Part shown: positions 1 through 7,957 of the stretch, in pieces
How positions within the stretch are numbered: position 1 is the stretch's first letter
Layout of the letters: each line of letters opens with the position of its first letter
Program-made: the position numbers and the translations under genes
The notes under the pieces: generated by a model
The model's database searches: none
Seen by the model: only the letters and a program-made list of their open reading frames with translations
Told to the model about the DNA's origin: nothing
Origin: Desulfobulbus oligotrophicus
GTDB taxonomy: Bacteria > Desulfobacterota > Desulfobulbia > Desulfobulbales > Desulfobulbaceae
Direction of reading: 5' to 3'
Length of the DNA: 64,000 bases
Assembly: GCF_016446285.1 (NCBI RefSeq)
Contig: NZ_CP054140.1
Span: 2,780,001 to 2,844,000 of the forward strand

Positions 1-455
1 CTTGACAGAGCTTTACGACCCGAAGGCCTTCCTCACTCACGCGGCGTCGCTGCGTCAGGGTTCCCCCCATTGCGCAATATTCCTCACTGCTGCCTCCCGT
101 AGGAGTCTGGCCCGTGTTCCAGTGCCAGTGTGGCGGATCATCCTCTCAGACCCGCTAACCATCGTCGCCTAGGTAGGCCATTACCCCACCTACTAGCTAA
201 TGGTACGCAGACCCCTCTCTATGCAGTAGCTTATAAATAGAGGCCACCTTTCCTTGCATGCCTTATGAAAAACAAGAATATCCGGTATTAGTACCCCTTT
301 CGGTGTGTTATTCCAGACATAAAGACAGGTTATCTACGCGTTACTCACCCGTGCGCCACTCTACTCAGAACCGAAGTCCCTTTCGCGTTCGACTTGCATG
401 TGTTAAGCACGCCGCCAGCGTTCGTTCTGAGCCAGGATCAAACTCTCCAGTTAAA
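1..455 (-). rRNA. 16S ribosomal RNA, 5' portion (gene continues beyond the left edge)
   Basis: Read on the minus strand, the sequence near 455 gives the 16S 5' end, with the universal 27F site at about 431-448. The conserved 338-type bacterial site lies at about 92-112 (seen on the plus strand as CTGCCTCCCGTAGGAGT). Only about 455 nt, the first third of the molecule, is inside the window; the rest, and any 23S/5S, lie to the left. The helix sequences around 1-60 match what I know of Desulfobulbaceae 16S, but I could not align them. The 5' boundary is placed by similarity to the usual 16S start and may be off by a few bases. Confidence 0.97.
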
Positions 456-598
456 TATCCTAGCCAATCACAAAAGACTGGACTTATCCAAATCAAAACC
501 AATTACTTGGCCCGCTCGTTTACTGTTCAGTTTTCAAAGATCAAGGACGGCCAAAGGCCATCTCATAAAAAACAGCGAATCAAACGCTGCAAGAACTC
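456..598 (-). other. 16S rRNA leader (precursor 5' region)
   Basis: About 140 nt between the predicted start of transcription (near 592) and the mature 16S 5' end. On the minus strand it contains a boxA-like stretch, TGATCTTTGAAAACTGAAC, at about 526-545, similar to leader elements that bind Nus factors and allow antitermination on rRNA. It should be removed by RNase processing. No reading frame here is credible. Confidence 0.6.
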
Positions 599-627
599 AA
601 TCTAACCTTTTAAAAACATCGTGTCAA
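599..627 (-). promoter_or_regulatory. rRNA operon promoter, sigma-70 type
   Basis: On the minus strand a perfect -35 box TTGACA (plus positions 622-627) is followed after exactly 17 bp by TAGATT (599-604), a reasonable -10. It lies about 140 nt upstream of mature 16S and points into it. Transcription should begin near 592. The region 628-875 between this promoter and selA holds no other feature I can support. Confidence 0.75.
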
Positions 628-875
628 TAATAAAATTTGAGGAACAACCAAAAACAAAACATGACACGTGCCCCAAAAGGAGACGGCTATTTACCTGAAC
701 AAAAAATACATGTCAATATAAAAAAAGAACTCATCGTAATTTTAAAAAATATTATACCGGCCAAAGATCTTTCCGAATTTCCAGTGTCCTCCGGAATGCT
801 TTCGGATAAAATCTGGTCTATCTTTCTGTACATGACAACAGATTTTACTTTTTATCCCATATGCCGGGGTCATAC

Positions 876-2294
876 ATGTCCACATCTAAAAATACTCTTC
901 TCAGAGAACTCCCGAATGTTCATGAAAGCCTTCAGTTTCTCTCCGCCTCTGAACAGCTGGCCGATATCCCCTTAAAGCGTTTAAAATTCTGTACGCGTTT
1001 CTACCTCGACAGGTTGCGCCAGACATTACTGACAGGCAAAGGGGCAATTGGAACACCTTCTACCAAAAAACAGATTCTTGACGAATTAACTGTCTTTATC
1101 CGGCGTTATCATCAACCGCATTTCAAACAGGTGATTAATGGTACTGGCATTATCATCCACACCAACCTGGGCAGATCTCTTTTGCCGGTATCGGTTTTGG
1201 ACACCTTGGTTTCATTAAACAAGGGGTACTGCAACCTTGAGCTCGACCTCGAAACCGGGAAACGAGGGTCCCGTTATCAACACGTAGAATCCATACTATG
1301 CGAACTAACCGGTGCCGAGGCAAGCCTGGTGGTTAACAATAACGCTGCCGCTGTCTTTCTGGTTCTCAATACGCTTGCAAAAGACAAAGAAGTGATTGTT
1401 TCCAGAGGTCAACTCGTCGAAATTGGTGGATCTTTTCGCATACCCGACATTATGGATCGCAGTGGAGCCAAGCTTATTGAGGTTGGCACGACCAATCGGA
1501 CACATTATCACGACTACCAGCAGGCAATAACATCTGAAACAGGGCTACTTCTTCGAGTGCACTGCAGCAATTACCGTATAATCGGTTTTACCAGTGATGT
1601 TTCAGCAAAAGAGTTGGCGCAACTCGGAACAACTCATGGTATTTCTGTCATGGAAGATCTGGGATCAGGATGTTTCGTTGATCTCAGTCAATATGGGCTG
1701 ACCAAAGAACCTCTTGTCCAGGAGGTTGTGGCGAGCGGTATTGATATTGTTACTTTCAGTGGCGATAAATTACTCGGTGGTCCACAGGCAGGCATCATTG
1801 TTGGAAAAAAGACGCTGATTGATCGAATTAAAAAAAACCCTCTGAACAGGATGTTGCGCATTGATAAGTTCACGCTGGCTGCCCTGGAATCTATTTTGCG
1901 CCTATACCTTGATGAAACCCATGCACTGAAGGAAATTCCGACATTAGCAATGATTACGGCGCCGGAAGAAGCAGTACGGTCACGAGCAGTACACTTTATT
2001 GAAACGTACGTCACCCAGATGCAGGATCATTGTCAACTGGACCTGCTGCCGACCTTTTCTCAGGTCGGCGGGGGGGCCGTGCCGGAACAAAATCTACCGA
2101 GTTGGGCTGTAGCTGTACGCCCCATAAAACTGCGGACCAGCCAACTTGAGCAAAGATTACGGCAAACAACAGTACCTGTTTTAGCACGGATAGAGGCAGA
2201 GCAGCTACTGATCGACATGAGAACAGTTGCAGATGAGGAAATGCCTGCTCTTGCAGCCGGTCTTCACTCCGCACTGGTCTTGGACTCTCAATAA
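876..2294 (+). CDS. selA: L-seryl-tRNA(Sec) selenium transferase (SelA)
   Basis: PLP-dependent cytosolic enzyme that converts seryl-tRNA(Sec) to selenocysteinyl-tRNA(Sec) using selenophosphate. The 472-residue length is normal for the family. Recognisable signatures are NGTGIIIHTNLGR near residue 90, the ELTGAE-ASLVVNNNAAA region, and the PLP-lysine segment SGDKLLGGPQAG. I chose the ATG at 876 over the in-frame ATG at 861 because GGGG lies about 6 nt upstream of it; both are possible. It diverges from the rRNA promoter and is followed 38 nt later by a TPR protein. Its presence means the organism makes selenoproteins, which is usual in sulfate reducers (formate dehydrogenase, hydrogenase), although neither selB nor a clear selenoprotein gene lies in this window. 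Confidence 0.95.
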   Translation: MSTSKNTLLRELPNVHESLQFLSASEQLADIPLKRLKFCTRFYLDRLRQTLLTGKGAIGTPSTKKQILDELTVFIRRYHQPHFKQVINGTGIIIHTNLGRSLLPVSVLDTLVSLNKGYCNLELDLETGKRGSRYQHVESILCELTGAEASLVVNNNAAAVFLVLNTLAKDKEVIVSRGQLVEIGGSFRIPDIMDRSGAKLIEVGTTNRTHYHDYQQAITSETGLLLRVHCSNYRIIGFTSDVSAKELAQLGTTHGISVMEDLGSGCFVDLSQYGLTKEPLVQEVVASGIDIVTFSGDKLLGGPQAGIIVGKKTLIDRIKKNPLNRMLRIDKFTLAALESILRLYLDETHALKEIPTLAMITAPEEAVRSRAVHFIETYVTQMQDHCQLDLLPTFSQVGGGAVPEQNLPSWAVAVRPIKLRTSQLEQRLRQTTVPVLARIEAEQLLIDMRTVADEEMPALAAGLHSALVLDSQ

Positions 2295-2332
2295 TCACGA
2301 CATCTTCAACTCTTTAACATCATTACATCGAC

Positions 2333-4441
2333 ATGTTATCTCTTTTTGATTTTTATACTTTACACCAGTTCATTGCAGATGAAGCACAACGCTCCCTGTC
2401 TTTGCCGGCAACCGTCTATTTTGCCCGTCTTGATGCTGATGGATCCCTGCATGCCTTACAGTTGCATTCAACAGATCAAGATGAAGTACCGTTTTCCGAA
2501 TTACCCCACCAAGTCCTCAAGCCTCACCTGTCAGAAGACAAAATCATTATCCCTTTAACATTACCGTCTGAAGAACATATTGCATTGGTTATTACCGATG
2601 TTGATCCGGAATTGCTCAAGAAGATGTCTCCTCAATGGCTTCAAAAAACAGGAGAAGACCTGCTTTCCATATTGGAACTCTCCTGCTTACAGTACAAAGA
2701 TACCAACCTTGATCTCTATAACAGCCATGCAGCAAAAGCATTTATACAGTGCACGAAGTTCGAAGAACCTGTTTTTTTTCTTTTAATCAACACTGTTTTT
2801 TACAGACGATCTGCAATCGGTAATTTGCAAAAATTGCGTGAAACAGCCGACCTTTTGCAAGTTTTAACTAAAAGTCCCTGCTTTACTTTTGGTTATGGAG
2901 TTTTTGGGGTAGCACTGGCGCTCGAAAATCGGGAACAGGCTCTCCGACAGACCCGTTATCTGCAACAGCAACTGAAAAGAGAAGGTCTGCACAAGGTTCA
3001 GGTGAGCTTTGCCAAGCTTGGCTCGGATCATAGCAAATATGAAAACAGCCTGTTTGAAAAAATCTGGCAGGCTCTGACTGTCGCCGAACAACGAGGCCCC
3101 TTTGGATTCTGTGACGTGGAGATCCTGCAGAACCGACCGGATCATCCATTTAAACTTGATAACCCAACCCTGTCAGCACGCCTTGCCCAGCGTTGGCGCG
3201 CGCTCTCTGCGTTCTCTTTAGTGCTGATCTCCCGTCAGGCCGGCACCGAAGAACCGTTTACCGGCCCGGCTGAGGCAAATTCCATAGCCCTGCCCCAACA
3301 CCTGGGTGAGTATATCGGCGAAGATGACAACCTTACCTTTGTGCTTATCCCCGGTAGCGATCCTGAAGAAGTGCGGCTGCAGGTGGATGCCATCCGGGAC
3401 AGATATCAAGAACTTTATAACAACGGATTATCGCTGACCATAGGAGTTGCCTCATGGCCCTGTTTAGATTTTACCAAGCATGATGTACCGGGTAACTGTC
3501 TCAAAGCTCTTCTGCACAGTTCGTATTTAGGTGCCGGAACCACTGTATTCTTCGACCACATCAGTCTCAATATCAGTGGCGATGTTTTTTTTGATGAGGG
3601 GGATTATCGGACGGCTATCCGCGAGTACCGCCGTGGCCTCCGCCTGCACCCGAATGATATAAACCTGATGAACAGTCTGGGGGTCGCCCTCATCGAGTGC
3701 GGACAAAAACGGCGGGCAGCGGAATGTTTTCAAAATGTACTGCAAAAAGATCCGGCTAACCATATGGCGCTGATCAACTTCGGACATGTACAGCAGACTT
3801 TAGGAAGAAAAGATCTGGCACTGCAGAGCTTCGAGCTGGCCTATCAAGGCTTGGAAACAACGAGTTTTGCTCCGCAAGATCTATTGATCCCGCTTGGCAA
3901 ACTGTACGCTGAATGCGGTGCACACAAGAAAGCTCAAGCCGTGCTTGAGCAATGGCAAGCCTGCCCGGGCAGTGAAAACGAATACCTCCTCTACCGATTA
4001 TTAGGCCAGTCTTATTTTGAGAACGGTCGTCATGAAGACGCGAAGTCGGCCTGCCAGAAAGCACTGCAGCTCTTTCCGCATGACAGTGTCTCCTTAAGTA
4101 CACTGGGGTTACTGTATGTTGAGTCAGGTGAAGGTGACAGTCTTGGATTGGATCTTTGTCAAAAAGCACTGGAACTTGACAATCAGAACCCGGATCACTG
4201 GTATCGACTGGCGCGGGCACTGCTTTGTCTTATGAACGAAACCGAGGCCTTGTCAGCGGTTAAGCGATGTCTGCAACTCCAACGATACCACATGGAAGGC
4301 CGGCTCCTTCTCAGTCGGATTTACCTGCACATGAAAAAAAGCAGGCTGGCTGAACAGGCAGCAGTAAAAGTTTTGGAGGCAGCGACCGCTACAGTATCCC
4401 AAAAACATCGGGCGCAGCAAATAATTACTGAATCGGCTTAA
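2333..4441 (+). CDS. protein with two degenerate GGDEF-like modules and C-terminal TPR repeats
   Basis: A 702-residue, apparently soluble protein of unknown specific role. Residues about 1-110 form an unrecognised N-terminal region. Two segments then resemble diguanylate cyclase folds without the catalytic motif: about 140-260, with FGYGVFGVAL where GGDEF would be, and about 275-410, ending in SLTIGVASWP followed by KALLHSSYLGAGTTVFF, which is typical of the end of a GGDEF domain. Residues about 420-700 are tetratricopeptide repeats (for example DYRTAIREYRRGLRLHPND and NSLGVALIECG). Catalysis is not expected; binding of c-di-GMP or a partner protein is an inference. It sits between selA and pilT, so a link to pilus-driven surface behaviour is possible. 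No Shine-Dalgarno sequence is obvious before the ATG. Confidence 0.75.
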   Translation: MLSLFDFYTLHQFIADEAQRSLSLPATVYFARLDADGSLHALQLHSTDQDEVPFSELPHQVLKPHLSEDKIIIPLTLPSEEHIALVITDVDPELLKKMSPQWLQKTGEDLLSILELSCLQYKDTNLDLYNSHAAKAFIQCTKFEEPVFFLLINTVFYRRSAIGNLQKLRETADLLQVLTKSPCFTFGYGVFGVALALENREQALRQTRYLQQQLKREGLHKVQVSFAKLGSDHSKYENSLFEKIWQALTVAEQRGPFGFCDVEILQNRPDHPFKLDNPTLSARLAQRWRALSAFSLVLISRQAGTEEPFTGPAEANSIALPQHLGEYIGEDDNLTFVLIPGSDPEEVRLQVDAIRDRYQELYNNGLSLTIGVASWPCLDFTKHDVPGNCLKALLHSSYLGAGTTVFFDHISLNISGDVFFDEGDYRTAIREYRRGLRLHPNDINLMNSLGVALIECGQKRRAAECFQNVLQKDPANHMALINFGHVQQTLGRKDLALQSFELAYQGLETTSFAPQDLLIPLGKLYAECGAHKKAQAVLEQWQACPGSENEYLLYRLLGQSYFENGRHEDAKSACQKALQLFPHDSVSLSTLGLLYVESGEGDSLGLDLCQKALELDNQNPDHWYRLARALLCLMNETEALSAVKRCLQLQRYHMEGRLLLSRIYLHMKKSRLAEQAAVKVLEAATATVSQKHRAQQIITESA

Positions 4442-4604
4442 AAGTATCTGATCAAACAAGCAGACGCTGATGGCACAAAATAGCACTTCCCTCAAAAAAG
4501 TGAATATGAGGTCGAGTTCTCCTTCAACTTTGCCGCAACTTTTTGATACCCTAGAAGAAGATGTTTCATGAACTGCTTATTAGATGCTTGAAGGAGTAGA
4601 ACCA

Positions 4605-5687
4605 ATGGCGCAAATAGATGCTTTTTTTAAGTTGATGAATGATGAAGGAGCCTCTGATCTTCACTTGATGGCCGGCCAACAACCTGTTCTGCGTATTCGC
4701 GGTGACATGGAACGGGTAAAATTCAAAATTCTCGACAACGATACCCTGAAAAGTATGTTGTATGAGATCTGCCCGGAAGATAAGATCAAGATCTTCGAAG
4801 AAAATGGTGATCTGGATTTCGGTTACGAGATTCCGGGACTGGCTCGCTATCGCTGCAACTTTTTCCAGCAAAAGTATGGTATCGGAGCTGTTTTTCGTGA
4901 AATCCCCAGCGACATTCTCACCTGTGAACAGTTAGGGCTCCCCAAGGTTGTTTCCAGACTGGCCGCTCTCCCAAAAGGTCTGGTGCTGGTTACCGGTCCC
5001 ACCGGATCAGGTAAATCCACAACGCTTGCCGCCATTCTCGACGAATGCAACAAAACAAGAAAAGACCATATTCTTACCATCGAAGATCCTATCGAGTTCG
5101 TTCATAAGAGTCAAAACTGTATCATCAACCACCGCGAAATAGGGACACATACCAAGAGTTTTTCTACAGCGTTACGAGGAGCGCTCCGTGAAGATCCGGA
5201 TATTATTTTAGTTGGCGAAATGCGCGACTTAGAGACGATTTCGCTGGCCATGGAGGCATCGATGACAGGCCACCTTGTTTTCGGCACTCTCCATACAATG
5301 AATGCGATGAAAACAGTGGACCGTGTGGTGGAGATTTTTCCAGCCAATCAGCAGGGTCAGGTCCGTTCAACATTGGCCGATGCGTTACGGGCCGTTGTTT
5401 CTCAGACACTGTTCAAGCGGGCCGATATCAAAGGACGCGTTGCAGCACTTGAAATTTTAATTTGTACAGCTGCCGTGCGTAACCTCATTCGTGAGGGAAA
5501 AACCTATCAGATTCCTTCAATCATGCAAACCGGCAAGAAATTCGGCATGCAGACTCTAGATGACGCTATTTTTGAGCTTTTGGAAAAGAAGAAGATCAGT
5601 CCTGAAGATGCGTATACCAACAGTTATGAAAAAGCACGCTTTTTGAAATATCTCCGCCACCAGCCCTCGGATTTCACCGAAATCTAA
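4605..5687 (+). CDS. pilT: type IV pilus retraction ATPase PilT
   Basis: Hexameric secretion-type ATPase of the inner-membrane face that drives depolymerisation of type IV pili, giving twitching motility and DNA uptake. At 360 residues it has the family's length. Visible motifs are the N-terminal ASDLHLMAGQQP, Walker A GPTGSGKSTT, the Asp box DPIEFVH, Walker B LVGEMRDLETI, the His box GHLVFGTLHT and the PilT-specific C-terminal AAVRNLIREGK. The ATG at 4605 has AAGGAG at 4591-4596, 8 nt upstream, and is preferred over the ATG at 4584. The rest of the pilus machinery is not in this window. A zinc-ribbon PilZ gene lies downstream on the other strand. Confidence 0.96.
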   Translation: MAQIDAFFKLMNDEGASDLHLMAGQQPVLRIRGDMERVKFKILDNDTLKSMLYEICPEDKIKIFEENGDLDFGYEIPGLARYRCNFFQQKYGIGAVFREIPSDILTCEQLGLPKVVSRLAALPKGLVLVTGPTGSGKSTTLAAILDECNKTRKDHILTIEDPIEFVHKSQNCIINHREIGTHTKSFSTALRGALREDPDIILVGEMRDLETISLAMEASMTGHLVFGTLHTMNAMKTVDRVVEIFPANQQGQVRSTLADALRAVVSQTLFKRADIKGRVAALEILICTAAVRNLIREGKTYQIPSIMQTGKKFGMQTLDDAIFELLEKKKISPEDAYTNSYEKARFLKYLRHQPSDFTEI

Positions 5688-5708
5688 AAGCCTACATGGA
5701 AATCTTTT

Positions 5709-6218
5709 TCACGTGCCGAATTGATTGAGGCAGGAACGGAGAACCTTTTTCTGCGCCTGCGTCAGGTTGGTAAACCGGCAGCTGTAATTCAGAACCGTGG
5801 TTTTGATGCCGTTTGTGTCAAGAAGATACTCTGTTATCGCCAGTATTTCAGTGGGCAGCTGTTCCAATGAGGACCCGTCATTGCAGTTGTAAAGATCGAC
5901 AGTTAATTCATTCGATCCGAGGGGAGGGGCATTGTAGTGCTGGTCAAAGGAAATACCATCTTCGCTGATATTTTTGATACGGGCATACTGTTGATCTTTT
6001 CCGGAGATGCGCGCCAGAAAAAATGCCGGCAGATGTTTGCGGGGAAAGCGGCGATGCTCCCTGCTGATTGATACGAAGAAAAAAGTGAAAAACTGCTGCC
6101 GGCAACGTGTACATCCATAGCTCCGGATAACCGGCAACCAGGCAAATCCGGAGGCTGCGGGACGGGCGGTTACATCTGTGCCGCGACAGGACGGGCATTT
6201 AGAACCGAAAACAAACAT
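5709..6218 (-). CDS. small zinc-ribbon plus PilZ domain protein
   Basis: A 169-residue protein. Cysteine pairs C8-x2-C11 and C36-x2-C39 form a probable zinc ribbon. They are followed by a PilZ domain with the c-di-GMP-binding signatures RRFPR (the RxxxR motif) and, about 30 residues on, NISEDG (the D/NxSxxG motif). It would therefore bind c-di-GMP in the cytoplasm. I chose the ATG at 6218 because AGGAG lies 8 nt upstream; an in-frame extension to 6275 adds 19 poorly conserved-looking residues. It converges on pilT with 21 nt between the stop codons. PilZ proteins often control pili or polysaccharide export; the target here is not known. Confidence 0.8.
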   Translation of the reverse strand: MFVFGSKCPSCRGTDVTARPAASGFAWLPVIRSYGCTRCRQQFFTFFFVSISREHRRFPRKHLPAFFLARISGKDQQYARIKNISEDGISFDQHYNAPPLGSNELTVDLYNCNDGSSLEQLPTEILAITEYLLDTNGIKTTVLNYSCRFTNLTQAQKKVLRSCLNQFGT

Positions 6219-6805
6219 GGGTTTTCTCCTGTGCCCTGGGGATGGACTTCTTGAACGTACCCAAATGATGACCAATAATTTTTAACTGTTTTTAAGAAAG
6301 TGTTCCACTATCATTTTAAGAGACAAGATATTTAAAACAAGTGACTGTACGGTTGTTGAGTACCCATCTTGATATACTCCTGGTTATTTGATAGCGAAGT
6401 GAAAACACGAGATAAAGAGACCTGTTGTCATCTGAAAAAGATGGCGTTTGCTCTGATCCGATGCCACAAAAGTCGTTCAAAACGTACAGTAGGCCGTCCT
6501 GGTCATTTTTTTACTGACAGCTTCTTAAAACCGGAATCCCTTGGGTGTGTTAAACGTACAAGCTATTTTTTGAAGCTGTCTGTACATCCCCGTTTATTTC
6601 CTTAACATGCCGATATCTCCGACAAACAGGCAAACCATGCCAACCTGTGCCGCATGTTTTGTATCAGGTCAATTACAACTGTCTGGTTAACTGTTTTCAA
6701 CCATCGCAATCAATGCTATAGTCGCCTGCTGGTTGCCGTTGATGACAGATCTTGTTGAAGGTGCTGATCAGCACTCTTCCGACACCTTTAAAGCCATTGA
6801 ATATC
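6219..6805. other. intergenic stretch between the PilZ gene and pheA
   Basis: About 590 nt with no convincing gene. A 78-codon frame at 6369-6605 has no ribosome-binding site and no recognisable protein character. An extended -10 element, TGCTATAGT at 6714-6722, could serve pheA, but no clear -35 box accompanies it. An upstream in-frame TTG at 6752 could lengthen PheA by 18 residues. Confidence 0.5.
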
Positions 6806-7909
6806 ATGACCGAGAAACAAGATATACCGCAAATACGAGAACGTATTGACCAGATTGATGACACCATTCTGGAGCTTTTAAAAGAACGCCTTGATTGCGC
6901 CAAAGCCATCGGCCTGTTGAAGAATGAGTCTAATCGGGCGAAGTGGGATCCACAGCGTGAACTGGAAATTTATGAACGGCTGCGTAAAAACAACAACGAT
7001 ATCTTTCCATACAAGGCATTACGCTCGATTTTTCATGAGATTATTACCACCTGTCGGCTATCGCAACGTAAAGCAACGGTCGGCTACTTAGGTCCGGAAG
7101 CTACTTTCTCACACCTGGCAGGTGTCAGATATTTTGGCCAAACGGCCGAATATCAGCCTATGGAATCAATTGGCGAAGTCTTTGAAGAGGTGGAAAAAGA
7201 ACGTGTTCAATATGGCATAGTACCGGTCGAAAACTCCATTGAGGGTGCGGTTACCTACTCTCTGGACGCTTTTCTCAAATACAAGGTCAAAATCTGTGGG
7301 GAAATCCAGTTGGCCATCACCCATAATCTGGTCAATCGGTCGGGAAATATCGAAGATATTCAGACCGTTGCCTCCCACTCTCAGCCATTGGCACAGTGTC
7401 GCAACTGGCTGCGCAAGCATCTACCCAAGATTCCCACACTGGATGTATTCTCCACCGGGACCGCTGCTCAGATGGCTGCCAACAATCCCAATGTCGGGGC
7501 TATTGCCAGCTCATTGGCTATCAATACGTACAATTTGCAGGTAGTTATTCCCGGTATTGAAGACTACCAGGGGAACACCACCCGGTTTCTGGTAATCGGC
7601 CGCAAATCACCGAAAAAAAGCGGTTACGACAAAACATCGATCCTCATCGGCTTGATCAATCGTCCTGGAGCTCTCAATGAGATTCTGACTATTCTCTCGG
7701 CCAAAAACATTGACCTCGCCAAAATCGAATCTCGACCGACGAAGGACAAACAGTGGAGTTACATGTTCTTTCTTGATATGCTCGGTCATATTGAGGATCC
7801 GGTGATTTACGAAGCCTGCAATATTCTCCGACAAATCTGTGCCTACTTCGAACTGCTCGGATCCTATCCTCGTGCCGACGATATCAACCTGAACGGTGAT
7901 ATTGACTGA
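6806..7909 (+). CDS. pheA: bifunctional chorismate mutase / prephenate dehydratase (P-protein)
   Basis: Carries chorismate through prephenate to phenylpyruvate, the committed branch of phenylalanine synthesis. Domains in order: AroQ-type chorismate mutase (about 1-90, RERIDQIDDTILELLKERL), prephenate dehydratase (about 95-275, starting at VGYLGPEATFSH, with GIVPVENSIEGAV and the QGNTTRF motif) and a C-terminal ACT domain (about 285-360, RPGALNEILTILSAKNIDL) that gives phenylalanine feedback inhibition. The start is uncertain: ATG at 6806 gives 367 residues, TTG at 6752 gives 385; I prefer the ATG because the chorismate mutase domain begins directly after it. It is followed by uup 48 nt later. 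Confidence 0.95.
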   Translation: MTEKQDIPQIRERIDQIDDTILELLKERLDCAKAIGLLKNESNRAKWDPQRELEIYERLRKNNNDIFPYKALRSIFHEIITTCRLSQRKATVGYLGPEATFSHLAGVRYFGQTAEYQPMESIGEVFEEVEKERVQYGIVPVENSIEGAVTYSLDAFLKYKVKICGEIQLAITHNLVNRSGNIEDIQTVASHSQPLAQCRNWLRKHLPKIPTLDVFSTGTAAQMAANNPNVGAIASSLAINTYNLQVVIPGIEDYQGNTTRFLVIGRKSPKKSGYDKTSILIGLINRPGALNEILTILSAKNIDLAKIESRPTKDKQWSYMFFLDMLGHIEDPVIYEACNILRQICAYFELLGSYPRADDINLNGDID

Positions 7910-7957
7910 ATCGGCTCGACATAAAAAGAAATAGGCCTGCATCGTTTTTTTCACGTT

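Noticed and set aside
637-975. 112-codon frame overlapping the start of selA
   Set aside because: It conflicts with the SelA reading frame, which has clear family motifs, and has no protein character.
4470-4571. 33-codon frame between the TPR gene and pilT
   Set aside because: No ribosome-binding site and no recognisable composition; kept only as a low-probability small protein.
6369-6605. 78-codon frame between the PilZ gene and pheA
   Set aside because: No ribosome-binding site or recognisable features.
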